From the NCBI GenBank assembly GCA_020161065.1, contig JAIUPH010000030.1, positions 19,010-83,009 on the forward strand: DNA of 64,000 bases, in the 5' to 3' direction. This document shows positions 29,866 to 38,809 of the stretch, piece by piece. A program made the position numbers and the translations under genes. This DNA is from Pseudomonadota bacterium. Lineage in GTDB: Bacteria > Pseudomonadota > Gammaproteobacteria > Burkholderiales > Burkholderiaceae_C. The notes under the pieces are model-generated. The model was not told the DNA's origin. It saw only the letters and a list, made by a program, of their open reading frames with translations, and did not search any database. Each line of letters begins with the position of its first letter. Positions within the stretch are counted from its first letter, which is position 1.

Positions 29866-30899
29866 GGCGGGCTTTCCTCCTGCACCAGCATCAGCGCCAG
29901 GTCCAGCTCGGGGCAGGGCCGGCCGAGGGCGGTGAGCGCCGCCGTGATCTGGCCGCGGTGGTGGGTGCCATGGTTGAAGACGTGCAGCAGCGCGGCCGCG
30001 AAGGGCAGCGACGCCGGCTGGCCGTTGACCCGCCGGTAGTCGAGCTTGCCGAGCAGCCGCGCCTCGGGCCAGACCTCGATCAGCGGCAGCCAGGCCAGCG
30101 CGCCGTCGACCAGGCGCTCGCGCAGCGCGCTGCGGTCGGGCTCGATCTGCGCGTCCAGCGCCATCTGCGGCGAGCTGCCCTCGGCGAAGCGCCGGTACCA
30201 CAGCTCGTGCTCGGCCAGCAGCAGGTGGTTGAGCGTGCCGTGCACGCTCTTGAAGAACAGGCCCAGGTCGCGCCGGTAGTCGGCCTCGGGCAGCGCGTCG
30301 ACATGCCCGTACAAGGCCTGCGTGGCCCACAGGTTGTAGCGCGCCAGCAGCCGCAACTGCGCGCGCAGCGGCGACTGGTCGAGCGGCTTTTCCATGATCA
30401 CGCTGCGGTAGGCCTTGCCCTCCCATTGCACCTGCGAGACCTCGACATAGCCCAGCCGGCGGTACAGCGCGCGCAGCTCGGCGGCCGGCTCGGCGGTGTC
30501 CAGCGCCATGCGCTTGTAGCCGCGCTCGCGCGCCCAGCGTTCGCAGGCGGCCACCAGGCGCCGCCCCAGGCCGCGGCGCTGGTGCGCGGGGTCCACCGCG
30601 AACTGGTGAAAGTGCGCGGTGTCGCGGTCGCGGAAGGCCGGCACGCCGGCCGCCCAGGGCGCCAGGCTCAGGTCGTAGGGGCCGCAGACGGTGATGGTGC
30701 CGACGATGCGGCCCTGCTGCTCGGCGATGAAGCACTGCCCTTCCGCGGCGCGCCGCTGCGTGGTCTGCTGCGACTGCGTGGCGGCGCTGAAGTTGAGCCC
30801 GCGCGCCGCCAGCGGCGCATAGGCCGCATGCAGCAGCGCCGTCAGCGCTTCCATCGAATCGCGCGCGGCGAGCAGGCGGATGTCGGCGGGCTGCGCCAT
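29862..30899 (-). CDS. GNAT acetyltransferase-DinB fusion protein
   Basis: 345 residues in two domains. Residues 1-165 are a GNAT acetyltransferase with the acetyl-CoA loop VDPAHQRRGLGRRLV. Residues 170-345 are DinB/YfiT-like four-helix: LLARYNLWATQALYGHV, VHGTLNHLLLAEHELWYRRF and HVFNHGTHHRGQI supply the metal His triad. DinB-type enzymes often transfer thiol cofactors or amidate; the fused acetyltransferase hints at modification of a small molecule. No substrate is evident. It overlaps the vapC stop by one base. Confidence 0.85.
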   Translation of the reverse strand: MAQPADIRLLAARDSMEALTALLHAAYAPLAARGLNFSAATQSQQTTQRRAAEGQCFIAEQQGRIVGTITVCGPYDLSLAPWAAGVPAFRDRDTAHFHQFAVDPAHQRRGLGRRLVAACERWARERGYKRMALDTAEPAAELRALYRRLGYVEVSQVQWEGKAYRSVIMEKPLDQSPLRAQLRLLARYNLWATQALYGHVDALPEADYRRDLGLFFKSVHGTLNHLLLAEHELWYRRFAEGSSPQMALDAQIEPDRSALRERLVDGALAWLPLIEVWPEARLLGKLDYRRVNGQPASLPFAAALLHVFNHGTHHRGQITAALTALGRPCPELDLALMLVQEESPP

Positions 30900-31300
30900 C
30901 AGTGCCTCCAGATGCGCAGCCCGTGCTGGGACTCGAAGGCGTCGAAGTCGCGGTCGCCGTGCAGCAGCGCGTAGTCGCGCTCGATGCAGAAGGTGGCCAC
31001 CAGCACGTCGACCGGGCTGCGGATGGTGATGCCGAGCGAGCGCAGGCTGCGGTAGTGCTGCGCCGCCTGCAGCGCCAGCGCCGGGCTGCTGGCGGCCTCC
31101 ACGCTCAGCGACTGCAGCAGCAGCCGGGCCTGGCGCTGGTCACGCTCCATGCGGAAGCCGCGCAACACCTCGAAGAGCACGAGATCGGGCACGACCAGGC
31201 GCACTTCGCCGTGGTCCAGCAGATGGCGCAGCAACTCGCGCTGCGGCGACGGCCGCGCGTTGAAGTAGTCGATCCAGACGCTGGCGTCAACGACGAGCAC
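30899..31300 (-). CDS. vapC: VapC-type PIN-domain toxin
   Basis: 133 residues of PIN ribonuclease. Acidic residues are in place: D5 (VVDASVWID), E near 44 (LFEVLRGF), D near 98 (SPVDVLVATFC), D near 117 (HGDRDFDAF). VapC toxins cut tRNA-fMet, other tRNAs or rRNA. It overlaps the antitoxin gene by 14 bp. The pair sits inside the leucine-catabolism cluster. Confidence 0.92.
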   Translation of the reverse strand: MLVVDASVWIDYFNARPSPQRELLRHLLDHGEVRLVVPDLVLFEVLRGFRMERDQRQARLLLQSLSVEAASSPALALQAAQHYRSLRSLGITIRSPVDVLVATFCIERDYALLHGDRDFDAFESQHGLRIWRH

Positions 31301-31580
31301 GGCGCTTCAACGCTTCGGGTTCAGGTTTGCGCGCCACCCGCGGGCGCGCAGCCCCGGGGTCGCCGGTGGTCAGCGGCGCCGGCTCGGGCGGCCGCGTCCA
31401 GTCGATGGCTTCGTCGCCTTCCCACTTCAGCTTGCCTTCCCACTTGAGGATCTCGCGGTACGCGGCCTGCCGCGCCAACAGCCGAAGCCCGGCCTCGACC
31501 GCATCCTTCTTGGTCTTGTACGGCCCGGCCTTCATGGCCTCGGCCATCAAGGCTTCGTCGATGACGATGTTGGTGCGCAT
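31287..31580 (-). CDS. vapB: VapB-type antitoxin
   Basis: 97 residues. RTNIVIDEALMAEAMKA is the ribbon-helix-helix start typical of VapB; TKKDAVEAGLRLLARQ continues it. The acidic, Trp-containing middle (KWEGKLKWEGDEAIDW) should wrap the toxin. A 30-residue basic/Pro tail makes it longer than most VapB. There is no good ribosome-binding site; an operator palindrome abuts the start codon. Confidence 0.88.
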   Translation of the reverse strand: MRTNIVIDEALMAEAMKAGPYKTKKDAVEAGLRLLARQAAYREILKWEGKLKWEGDEAIDWTRPPEPAPLTTGDPGAARPRVARKPEPEALKRRARR

Positions 31581-31613
31581 GATGTGTATTCAGTGCGTGA
31601 TACCGTACACATC
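31581..31613. promoter_or_regulatory. VapBC operator palindrome
   Basis: GATGTGTA and TACACATC form perfect 8-bp arms separated by 17 bp, directly adjoining the vapB start codon and reaching to within 6 bp of the liuB stop. Such a site would let VapBC repress its own promoter within the larger operon. Confidence 0.6.
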
Positions 31614-31618
31614 GTACA

Positions 31619-33229
31619 TCACATGCGGAAAACCCCGAACGCCGGCCGCTCGGGGATGGGGGCGTTGAGGCTGGCGCTCAAGCCCAGCGCCAGCACGCGG
31701 CGGGTGTCGGCGGGGTCGATCACGCCGTCGTCCCACAGCCGGGCGCTGGCGTAGTACGGGTGCGCCTGGTGCGCGAACTGCTCCAGGATGGGCTGCTTGA
31801 AGGCCGCCTCGTCCTCGGCCGACCACTGGCCGCCGCGCGCCTCGATGCCGTCGCGCCGCACGGTGGCGAGAACACTCGCGGCCTGCTCGCCGCCCATCAC
31901 CGAGATGCGCGCGTTGGGCCACATCCACAGCAGGCGCGGGCTGTAGGCGCGGCCGCACATGCCGTAGTTGCCGGCGCCGAAGCTGCCGCCGATGATCACC
32001 GTGAACTTGGGCACCGTGGCGGTGGCCACCGCGGTGACCATCTTGGCGCCGTGCTTGGCGATGCCGTCGTTTTCGTACTTGCGGCCGACCATGAAGCCGG
32101 TGATGTTCTGCAGGAAGACGAGCGGCACCTTGCGCTGGCAGCACAGCTCGATGAAGTGGGCGCCCTTTTGCGCGCTTTCGCCGAACAGGATGCCGTTGTT
32201 GGCGATGATGCCGACCGGCATGCCTTCGAGGTGCGCGAAGCCGGTGACCAGCGTGGCGCCGTAGCGCGCCTTGAACTCGTCGAACTCGCTGCCGTCGACG
32301 ATGCGGGCGATGATCTCGCGCACGTCGAAAGGCTTGCGCGGGTCGGCCGGGATCACGCCGTACAGCTCGGCCGGGTCGAACAGCGGCGCGCGCGGCGGCT
32401 GCAGGCGAAGCTGCTCGGGCTTGCGCCAGTTGAGGTTGCCGACCACGCTGCGCGCCAGCGCCAGCGCGTGCAGGTCGTTCTCGGCCAGGTGGTCGGCCAC
32501 GCCCGAGAGCCGGGTGTGCACGTCGCCGCCGCCCAGGTCTTCGGCCGACACCACCTCGCCGGTGGCCGCCTTCACCAGCGGCGGGCCGCCGAGGAAGATG
32601 GTGCCCTGGTTGCGCACGATGATGGTCTCGTCGCTCATCGCCGGCACGTAGGCGCCGCCGGCGGTGCAGCTGCCCATCACCACCGCGATCTGCGGAATGC
32701 CCTTGGCCGACAGGTTGGCCTGGTTGTAGAAGATGCGGCCGAAGTGCTCGCGGTCGGGGAACACCTCGTCCTGGTTGGGCAGGTTGGCGCCGCCGGAGTC
32801 CACCAGGTAGATGCAGGGCAGGCGGTTCTGGTCGGCGATCTCCTGCGCGCGCAGGTGCTTCTTCACCGTCAGCGGGTAGTAGGTGCCGCCCTTGACGGTG
32901 GCGTCGTTGCAGACGATCACGCACTCGACGCCGGCCACGCGGCCGATGCCGCAGATGATGCCGGCGCCCGGCGCGGCGTTGTCGTAGAGGTTCAGCGCGG
33001 CCAGCGGCGCCAGTTCGAGGAAGGGCGTGTCGGGGTCGAGCAGCATCTCCACGCGCTCGCGCGGCAGCAGCTTGCCGCGCGCGGTGTGCTTGTCGCGCGC
33101 CGCGGCGCCGCCGCCCTGGGCGATCTGCTCCAGCTTGGCGCCCAGGTCGGCGACGAGCTGGCGCATCAGCGTGCTGGCGGCCTTGAACTCGTCGGAGCGG
33201 ACGTTGAGCTGCGAGGTGAGCGTGGGCAT
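31619..33229 (-). CDS. liuB: Methylcrotonoyl-CoA carboxylase, carboxyltransferase (beta) subunit
   Basis: 536 residues, carboxyltransferase fold. [86 protein letters not shown] and [15 protein letters not shown] match methylcrotonyl-CoA carboxylase beta. It pairs with liuD. Start chosen at the ATG with ACGGAGA upstream; an in-frame upstream ATG lacks conservation. A LiuR-like palindrome lies 51 bp upstream. The usual first gene, isovaleryl-CoA dehydrogenase, is absent from this side. Confidence 0.95.
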   Translation of the reverse strand: MPTLTSQLNVRSDEFKAASTLMRQLVADLGAKLEQIAQGGGAAARDKHTARGKLLPRERVEMLLDPDTPFLELAPLAALNLYDNAAPGAGIICGIGRVAGVECVIVCNDATVKGGTYYPLTVKKHLRAQEIADQNRLPCIYLVDSGGANLPNQDEVFPDREHFGRIFYNQANLSAKGIPQIAVVMGSCTAGGAYVPAMSDETIIVRNQGTIFLGGPPLVKAATGEVVSAEDLGGGDVHTRLSGVADHLAENDLHALALARSVVGNLNWRKPEQLRLQPPRAPLFDPAELYGVIPADPRKPFDVREIIARIVDGSEFDEFKARYGATLVTGFAHLEGMPVGIIANNGILFGESAQKGAHFIELCCQRKVPLVFLQNITGFMVGRKYENDGIAKHGAKMVTAVATATVPKFTVIIGGSFGAGNYGMCGRAYSPRLLWMWPNARISVMGGEQAASVLATVRRDGIEARGGQWSAEDEAAFKQPILEQFAHQAHPYYASARLWDDGVIDPADTRRVLALGLSASLNAPIPERPAFGVFRM

Positions 33230-33279
33230 GGGGTCTCCGTCGAAAGAGGCGCCGGCCTTCGGGTGGGCGGGCCGCTCGA

Positions 33280-33295
33280 TTGACGTTCGCGTCAA
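33280..33295. promoter_or_regulatory. LiuR-like operator upstream of liuB
   Basis: TTGACG-TTCG-CGTCAA is a 16-bp palindrome that fits the MerR-family LiuR pattern known for branched-chain amino-acid degradation operons in Proteobacteria (TTxACGT..ACGTxAA type). It lies in the divergent liuB-tcuA gap, where the liu promoter should be. No LiuR gene is in the window. Confidence 0.55.
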
Positions 33296-33406
33296 CCTCG
33301 AAAAGATTCTAGGCCGCTATGCTCGGCGCGCCGGTGCTGGCCCCGGAGGATCGAGCTTGGAACTGCGCCCCATGCCCTTGTGTTGGTTCGGCCGCGCGGG
33401 TGCGCC

Positions 33407-34864
33407 ATGACGAGCGCCCAGCGACCCGACGTGCTGGTGGTGGGCGGCGGCAACGCCGCGCTGTGCGCCGCGCTGACGGCCCGCGAGGCCGGCGCCTCGG
33501 TGCTGCTGCTGGAAGCCGCGCCGCCCGAATGGCGCGGCGGCAACTCGATGCACGTGCGCAACCTGCGCTGCATGCACGACGCGCCGCAGGACGTGCTGGT
33601 CGACGCCTACCCCGAAGAAGAGTTCTGGCGCGACCTGCTGAAGGTCACCGGCGGCCGCACCGACGAGGCGCTGGCGCGGCTGGTGATCCGCGCCTCGGCG
33701 AGTTGCCGGCCCTGGATGCGGCGCCACGGCGTGCGCTTCCAGCCCTCGCTGTCGGGCGCGCTGCACACCGCGCGCACCAACGCCTTCTTCATGGGCGGCG
33801 GCAAGGCGCTGGTCAACGCCTACTACCGCAGCGCGCAGGCCCTGGGCGTGCAGGTGCGCTACGGCACGCCGGTCGACGACATCGAGCTCGACGGCGAGCG
33901 CTTCGTCGCCGCGCGCGGCCGCGACGGCCGCCGCTACGAGGCGCGCGCCTGCGTGCTGGCGGCCGGCGGCTTCGAAAGCAACCGCGAGTGGCTGCGCGAG
34001 GCCTGGGGCTGCAACGAGCGCGGCGAATGGCCGGCCGAGCAGTTCCTGATCCGCGGCACGCGCTTCAACGAAGGCACGCTGCTGCGGCGGATGATGGCGC
34101 TCGGCGCCGATGCCGTCGGCGACCCCACGCAGGCGCACATGGTGGCCATCGACGCGCGCGCGCCGCTGTACGACGGCGGCATCTGCACGCGCATCGACTG
34201 CGTGTCGCTGGGCGTGGTGGTCAACCGCGAGGGCCGGCGCTTCGACGACGAGGGCGAGGACTTCTGGCCCAAGCGCTACGCGATCTGGGGCCGCCTGGTG
34301 GCGCAGCAGCCGGGGCAGATCGCCTGGTCGGTGATCGACGCCAAGGCGCTGGGCCGCTTCATGCCGCCGGTCTTCCCGGGGACGCAGGCCGACAGCCTGC
34401 CGGCGCTGGCGCAAGCGCTCGGGCTGCCGGTCGACGACTTCATGCAGACCTTGAACGCCTACAACGCCGCCTGCCGGCCCGGCCGCTTCGACCACACCCG
34501 CCTCGACGACTGCCGCACCGAAGGCCTGGCGCCGCCGAAGTCGCACTGGGCACGGCCGCTCGACACCCCTCCTTTCTACGGTTATGCGCTGCGCCCCGGC
34601 GTCACCTTCACCTACCTGGGGTTGAAGACCGACGCCAGCGCGGCGGTGTGCTTCGGCGGCCGCGCCAGCGCCAACCTCTTCGTCGCCGGCGAGATGATGG
34701 CCGGCAACGTGCTGGGCCAGGGCTACACGGCCGGCGTGGGCATGAGCATCGGCACCGCGTTCGGCCGCATCGCCGGCTGCGGCGCGGCAGCGGCGGCCGC
34801 CACGGGCGGCACGGCGGTCACGACCGTCACGACCGTTACGGCCACTCGCTCGGGCGCGCGATGA
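33407..34864 (+). CDS. tcuA: FAD-dependent tricarballylate dehydrogenase (TcuA-like)
   Basis: 485 residues. FAD dinucleotide-binding [21 protein letters not shown] at the start and [21 protein letters not shown] in the body match the fumarate-reductase/TcuA family; [27 protein letters not shown] is the C-terminal FAD motif. It oxidises tricarballylate to cis-aconitate in Salmonella. The last residues ([10 protein letters not shown]) come from a short ACGACCGTC tandem repeat. ATG 33407 is preferred to an in-frame GTG 27 bp upstream. The stop overlaps tcuB (ATGA). Confidence 0.88.
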   Translation: MTSAQRPDVLVVGGGNAALCAALTAREAGASVLLLEAAPPEWRGGNSMHVRNLRCMHDAPQDVLVDAYPEEEFWRDLLKVTGGRTDEALARLVIRASASCRPWMRRHGVRFQPSLSGALHTARTNAFFMGGGKALVNAYYRSAQALGVQVRYGTPVDDIELDGERFVAARGRDGRRYEARACVLAAGGFESNREWLREAWGCNERGEWPAEQFLIRGTRFNEGTLLRRMMALGADAVGDPTQAHMVAIDARAPLYDGGICTRIDCVSLGVVVNREGRRFDDEGEDFWPKRYAIWGRLVAQQPGQIAWSVIDAKALGRFMPPVFPGTQADSLPALAQALGLPVDDFMQTLNAYNAACRPGRFDHTRLDDCRTEGLAPPKSHWARPLDTPPFYGYALRPGVTFTYLGLKTDASAAVCFGGRASANLFVAGEMMAGNVLGQGYTAGVGMSIGTAFGRIAGCGAAAAAATGGTAVTTVTTVTATRSGAR

Positions 34865-36036
34865 CGCCGCCGCTGCAAGCGCTGCTGCGCGAGGCCGGCG
34901 CGCTGGCGGACGGCGCTCCGGCCACGGCCGCCACACCCGAAGCCGAAGTGGCGCGCGTGCTGCAGATCTGCAATGCCTGCCGCTACTGCGAAGGCTTTTG
35001 CGCGGTGTTCCCGGCGATGACGCGGCGGCTGGCCTTCCCGGCCGCCGACGCGCACTACCTGGCCAACCTGTGCCACCACTGCGGCGCCTGCCTGCACGCC
35101 TGCCAGTACGCGCCGCCGCACGAGTTCGCCGTCAACGTGCCGCGCGCGATGGCCCAGGTTCGGCGGCGCACCTACACGCTGCATGCCTGGCCGCGCGCCT
35201 TCGGCGCGGCTTATGCGCGCAACGGCCTGGTCGTCGCGCTGGCACTGGCCCTCGCGCTGGCCTTCTTCCTGGCGCTGGGCGCGGCGCGCCAGGGCTCGCT
35301 GTGGGGCGCTGCGCAGGCGCCCTTGGGCGGCGACTTCTACCGCGTGTTTCCTCATAATCTAATGGTTAGCCTGTTCGCCCCGGTGTTCGGCTTCGCCATG
35401 CTGGCGCTGGGCATCGGCGTGGCGCGCTTCTGGCGTGCGCAGACGCCGGGCGCGCCAACGCCCGCGGCGGCGGCGGAAGCCGCGCACGACGTGCTGCGCC
35501 TGAAGTACCTCGGCGGCGGCCATGGCGACGGCTGCAACAACGCCGACGACGCCTTCAGCCCGGCGCGCCGCCGCGCGCACCACCTCGTCTTCTACGGCTT
35601 CATGCTGTGTTTCGCAGCCACCGCTTTGGGCACGCTGTACCACTACGCCTTCGGCTGGGTGGCGCCGTACGGCTACACCGCGTGGCCCAAGCTGCTGGGC
35701 ATCGCCGGCGGGTCGATGCTGGCCGCCGGCAGCGCCTGGCTGTGGCGGCTGCAGGCGCAACGCCACCCGCTGCAGGGCGACCCGGCGCAAAAGCCGATGG
35801 ACCGCGGCTTCATCGCGCTGCTGTTCCTGGCCGCCGTCAGCGGCCTGGCGCTGACCGCCTGGCGCGCCACGCCGGCGCTGGCGCTGCTGCTCTCGCTGCA
35901 CCTGGGCGTGGTGATGGCGCTGTTCGTCACGCTGCCCTACGGCAAGTTCGCCCACGGCCTGTACCGCGCCGCGGCGCTGCTGAAGTGGGCGATCGAGAAG
36001 CGCCGGCCATCGACGCTGGCGCTGAAGGAAGATTGA
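34861..36036 (+). CDS. tcuB: TcuB/CitB-like membrane electron-transfer protein
   Basis: 391 residues. The N-terminus carries two Fe-S cysteine clusters ([11 protein letters not shown] near residue 38 and [13 protein letters not shown] near 78). About six membrane helices follow with candidate haem histidines ([29 protein letters not shown]). TcuB takes electrons from TcuA-bound FADH2 to the quinone pool. The tight overlap with tcuA supports a TcuAB pair. Confidence 0.9.
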   Translation: MTPPLQALLREAGALADGAPATAATPEAEVARVLQICNACRYCEGFCAVFPAMTRRLAFPAADAHYLANLCHHCGACLHACQYAPPHEFAVNVPRAMAQVRRRTYTLHAWPRAFGAAYARNGLVVALALALALAFFLALGAARQGSLWGAAQAPLGGDFYRVFPHNLMVSLFAPVFGFAMLALGIGVARFWRAQTPGAPTPAAAAEAAHDVLRLKYLGGGHGDGCNNADDAFSPARRRAHHLVFYGFMLCFAATALGTLYHYAFGWVAPYGYTAWPKLLGIAGGSMLAAGSAWLWRLQAQRHPLQGDPAQKPMDRGFIALLFLAAVSGLALTAWRATPALALLLSLHLGVVMALFVTLPYGKFAHGLYRAAALLKWAIEKRRPSTLALKED

Positions 36037-36075
36037 CCCTGCCATCCAACCCGTCGATCAAGGAGACTGGTCCGC

Positions 36076-37041
36076 ATGAACCGCCGTCACCTGCTGGGCT
36101 GCGCCGCAGCCGCCGCGTTCGCGCCCGCCGCGCGCGCGCAAGACCTGCCGAAGAAGCAGCTCACCATCCTGGTCGGCTTCGCCGCCGGCGGCGCGGCCGA
36201 CCACGCGGCCCGCGTCGTCGCCAAGAAGCTGGCCGACCAGCTGGGCGCGCCGGTCGTCGTGGAGAACCGGCCCGGCGCCGGCGGCAACATCGTGCATCAG
36301 CAGATCGCGCGCGGCGAAGGCGCCGACGGCTCGGCCATCCTGCTCGGCTCGGTGGGCCCGCTGGCCATCGCGCCGCACCTCACCAAGGTCGGCTACGACC
36401 CGCAGAAAGACATCGCGCCGCTGACCATGGGCATGAACTTCCCCAACGTGCTGGTGGTGCCGCCCGCGTTGGGCGTGAAGACCTTCGACGAGTTCATGGC
36501 GCTGGCGCGCGCCAAGCCGGGGCAGTTGAACTACGGCTCCACCGGCGTGGCCTCGGCCTCGCACCTGGCCGGCGAGCTGTTCAACGCGATGGGCAAGGTC
36601 GAGATCGTGCACATCCCGTTCAAGGGCGGCGCGCCGGCGATGAACGAGCTGCTGGGCGGCCGCATCGCCTGCTACTTCGCCACCATGTCCACCGCTGGCC
36701 CGCACATCGCCGCCGGCAAGCTGATCCCGCTGGCCACCACCGGGCTGACGCGCGCGCCGTTCCTGCCCAACCTGCCCACCGTCTCCGAGGCCGGGCTGAA
36801 AGGCTTCACCGCGACCAACTGGTACGCCTTCGTCGCCAGCGCGCGCATGCCGCAGCCGCTGCAGGAACGCTGGAACGCCGAGCTGGTCAAGGCACTGAAG
36901 ACGCCCGAGGTGGCCGACGAACTCACCCGCGCCGGCCTGCTGCCGGCACCGGGCACGCGCGACGAGCTGGCCAAGTACATCGCCGCCGAGTCCAGGACCT
37001 GGGCGCAGGTGATCGCCGAGCGCAAGATCACGGCGGAGTGA
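36076..37041 (+). CDS. TctC/Bug-family periplasmic binding protein
   Basis: 321 residues. The short signal peptide ends at ARAQ; the mature part has TctC features ILVGFAAGGAADHAARVV, VENRPGAGGNIVHQ, NYGSTGVASASHLAGELF and IPFKGGAPAMNELLGG. It lies 39 bp after tcuB, so a tricarballylate- or citrate-like tricarboxylate is the likely ligand. No TctAB carrier is adjacent; in Salmonella the transporter TcuC belongs to another family. Confidence 0.88.
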   Translation: MNRRHLLGCAAAAAFAPAARAQDLPKKQLTILVGFAAGGAADHAARVVAKKLADQLGAPVVVENRPGAGGNIVHQQIARGEGADGSAILLGSVGPLAIAPHLTKVGYDPQKDIAPLTMGMNFPNVLVVPPALGVKTFDEFMALARAKPGQLNYGSTGVASASHLAGELFNAMGKVEIVHIPFKGGAPAMNELLGGRIACYFATMSTAGPHIAAGKLIPLATTGLTRAPFLPNLPTVSEAGLKGFTATNWYAFVASARMPQPLQERWNAELVKALKTPEVADELTRAGLLPAPGTRDELAKYIAAESRTWAQVIAERKITAE

Positions 37042-37101
37042 CGCGCGGCGGGGCCATGCCCTGTCGCGGATGCGGGGCGGCCGTCCGTTGATACAGCCTA
37101 A

Positions 37102-37161
37102 AGACTGTTGCCTGCAAAAACAGTCTATGATCTGTGCATCGCAGTCACAGACGACCGACTG
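37102..37161. promoter_or_regulatory. HipB operator pair
   Basis: AGACTGTT (37102-37109) and AACAGTCT (37119-37126) are perfect 8-bp inverted arms spaced by 9 bp. A second, weaker pair CAGTC/GACTG (37142-37146, 37157-37161) ends at the hipB start codon. Repeated ACTGT half-sites before a HipB-type gene suggest cooperative autorepression. Confidence 0.6.
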
Positions 37162-37162
37162 T

Positions 37163-37444
37163 ATGAGCGACTACCCCCTGCGCACACCGGATCAGCTATC
37201 CCTCCTGCTCCAGGCCTTCCGAAAGGAATCGGGCCTGACCCAGAGCGAAGTGGCTCTGCGCCTGGGCGTCACCCAGCAGACGTACTCGACACTGGAGCGC
37301 AACGCCGAAAGCGTTGGCGTGGGCAGGCTGTTGAAGTTGCTGGGCATCCTGGGCGTCGAACTGGTCCTGAGCAAACCCGGCGGCGCCGCCGAGTCGCCGA
37401 CCGCAGCGCACCGACCTGCCAGGGGCAACAAGCCGGCTTGGTGA
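37163..37444 (+). CDS. hipB: HipB-type XRE antitoxin
   Basis: 93 residues. A helix-turn-helix of the XRE class spans about 12-65 (LLQAFRKESGLTQSEVALRLGVTQQTYSTLERNAE written as the usual five helices). The 25-residue tail is flexible. It lies 6 bp before hipA and should neutralise it and repress the operon. ATG 37163 follows the operator; a longer reading would start inside the operator and is rejected. Confidence 0.9.
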   Translation: MSDYPLRTPDQLSLLLQAFRKESGLTQSEVALRLGVTQQTYSTLERNAESVGVGRLLKLLGILGVELVLSKPGGAAESPTAAHRPARGNKPAW

Positions 37445-37450
37445 ACCATC

Positions 37451-38809
37451 GTGGAACGTCGCGTGACGCCTCGTTCGCTGGGCCTGTGGATGAACGGCGC
37501 CTACGTCGGCTCGTGGAGCCTGGGGCCGAACACGCCCGACACCCTGCAGTACGACCCGGACTGGACCCGCTCGAACCAAGGCCGACCGTTGTCGCTGTCG
37601 CTGCCCTTCATGCCGGGCAATCTGCCGCACCGCGGTGCTCACGTCAGGGCCTGGTTCGAGAACCTGTTGCCCGACAGCAGGACCATGCGCGAACGCATGG
37701 CGCGCCGCTACCGGGCGGGTTCTTCCGACGCCTTCGACCTGCTGTCGCAAGCCGGCCGCGACTGCGCCGGCGCGCTGCAGATCCTGCCGATGGGTGCGAC
37801 CTCGGTCGGCGTGGCGCCGTTGCAAGCGGAGCCTCTGACCGAGGCCCAGGTGGCCGCCTTGCTGCGCGCCACGACCACGCCACAGGTGCTTGGCCTCGCC
37901 GGCGAAGACGCCGACCTGCGCATCTCGATCGCCGGTGCCCAGGAGAAGACGGCGCTGCTGAAGATGGATGGCCGGTGGCATCTGCCGCACGGCGCCACGC
38001 CCACCACGCACATCCTGAAGCTGCCGCTCGGCCTGATCGGCGGCATGAAGCTCGACATGCGCGACTCGATCGAGAACGAATGGCTATGCGCCCGGATCCT
38101 GGCGGCCTACGGGATGCCAGTGGCCGCTTGCGAGCCGCTGTGCTTCGAAGACCTGAAGGTGCTGGCCGTCGAACGATTCGACCGCGCGTGGTGGACGGCG
38201 CCGCAAGGCGACAAGCGCCTCGTACGCCTACCGCAGGAAGACCTATGCCAGGCGAGGGGCGTGCCGCCGGCGGCCAAGTACGAGGCCGACGGCGGACCCG
38301 GCATCGACGCCATCTTCCAGGTGCTGGACGGTTCGATGACGCGGGACCAGGACCGCAGGATCTTCTTCCAGGCGCAGGTGCTGTTCTGGATGCTGTGCGC
38401 CACCGACGGCCACGCGAAGAACTTCAGCCTTTTCATCCGACCCGGCGGGCGCTATCAGCTCGCACCGCTGTACGACGTGCTGTCGGCCTATCCGGTGCTG
38501 GGCGAGGGGCCGTCGAAGATCTCACCGCGCAAGGCCAAGCTGGCCATGGCCGTGCGCACCAGGAACGCCCACTGGAAGGTGAAGGACATCCTCCGCCGCC
38601 ATTGGCTGGAACTCGGCACGCGACACGGCGTGGTAACGGCCGATGGACGCCCAGCGCAGGCGGTCGTCGACGATCTGGTGGCGCGAACGCCGGCAGTCTT
38701 GACCCAAGTGCGCGCGCAGCTGCCACCCGGCTTTCCGGCCAAGTTGGCGAACAGCATCCTGGCCGGCGTCCAACGTGCAGCCGTGCAATTGGCCGCTGTG
38801 CAGCGCTGA
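37451..38809 (+). CDS. hipA: HipA-type serine/threonine kinase toxin
   Basis: 452 residues from a GTG. HipA_N (LWMNGAYVGSWSL, PLSLSLPF, FENLLPDS) is followed by the kinase core: P-loop-like ISIAGAQEKTALL, THILKLP, VERFDR, catalytic LCATDGHAKNFSLFI and metal-binding PLYDVLSAYP. E. coli HipA inactivates glutamyl-tRNA synthetase by phosphorylation and causes persistence; other HipA proteins have other targets. All key residues appear intact. Confidence 0.93.
   Translation: MERRVTPRSLGLWMNGAYVGSWSLGPNTPDTLQYDPDWTRSNQGRPLSLSLPFMPGNLPHRGAHVRAWFENLLPDSRTMRERMARRYRAGSSDAFDLLSQAGRDCAGALQILPMGATSVGVAPLQAEPLTEAQVAALLRATTTPQVLGLAGEDADLRISIAGAQEKTALLKMDGRWHLPHGATPTTHILKLPLGLIGGMKLDMRDSIENEWLCARILAAYGMPVAACEPLCFEDLKVLAVERFDRAWWTAPQGDKRLVRLPQEDLCQARGVPPAAKYEADGGPGIDAIFQVLDGSMTRDQDRRIFFQAQVLFWMLCATDGHAKNFSLFIRPGGRYQLAPLYDVLSAYPVLGEGPSKISPRKAKLAMAVRTRNAHWKVKDILRRHWLELGTRHGVVTADGRPAQAVVDDLVARTPAVLTQVRAQLPPGFPAKLANSILAGVQRAAVQLAAVQR

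Noticed and set aside
34805-34850. ACGACCGTC-type short tandem repeat in tcuA as a regulatory repeat
   Set aside because: It only encodes a flexible C-terminal TTV tail; no sign of phase variation control.
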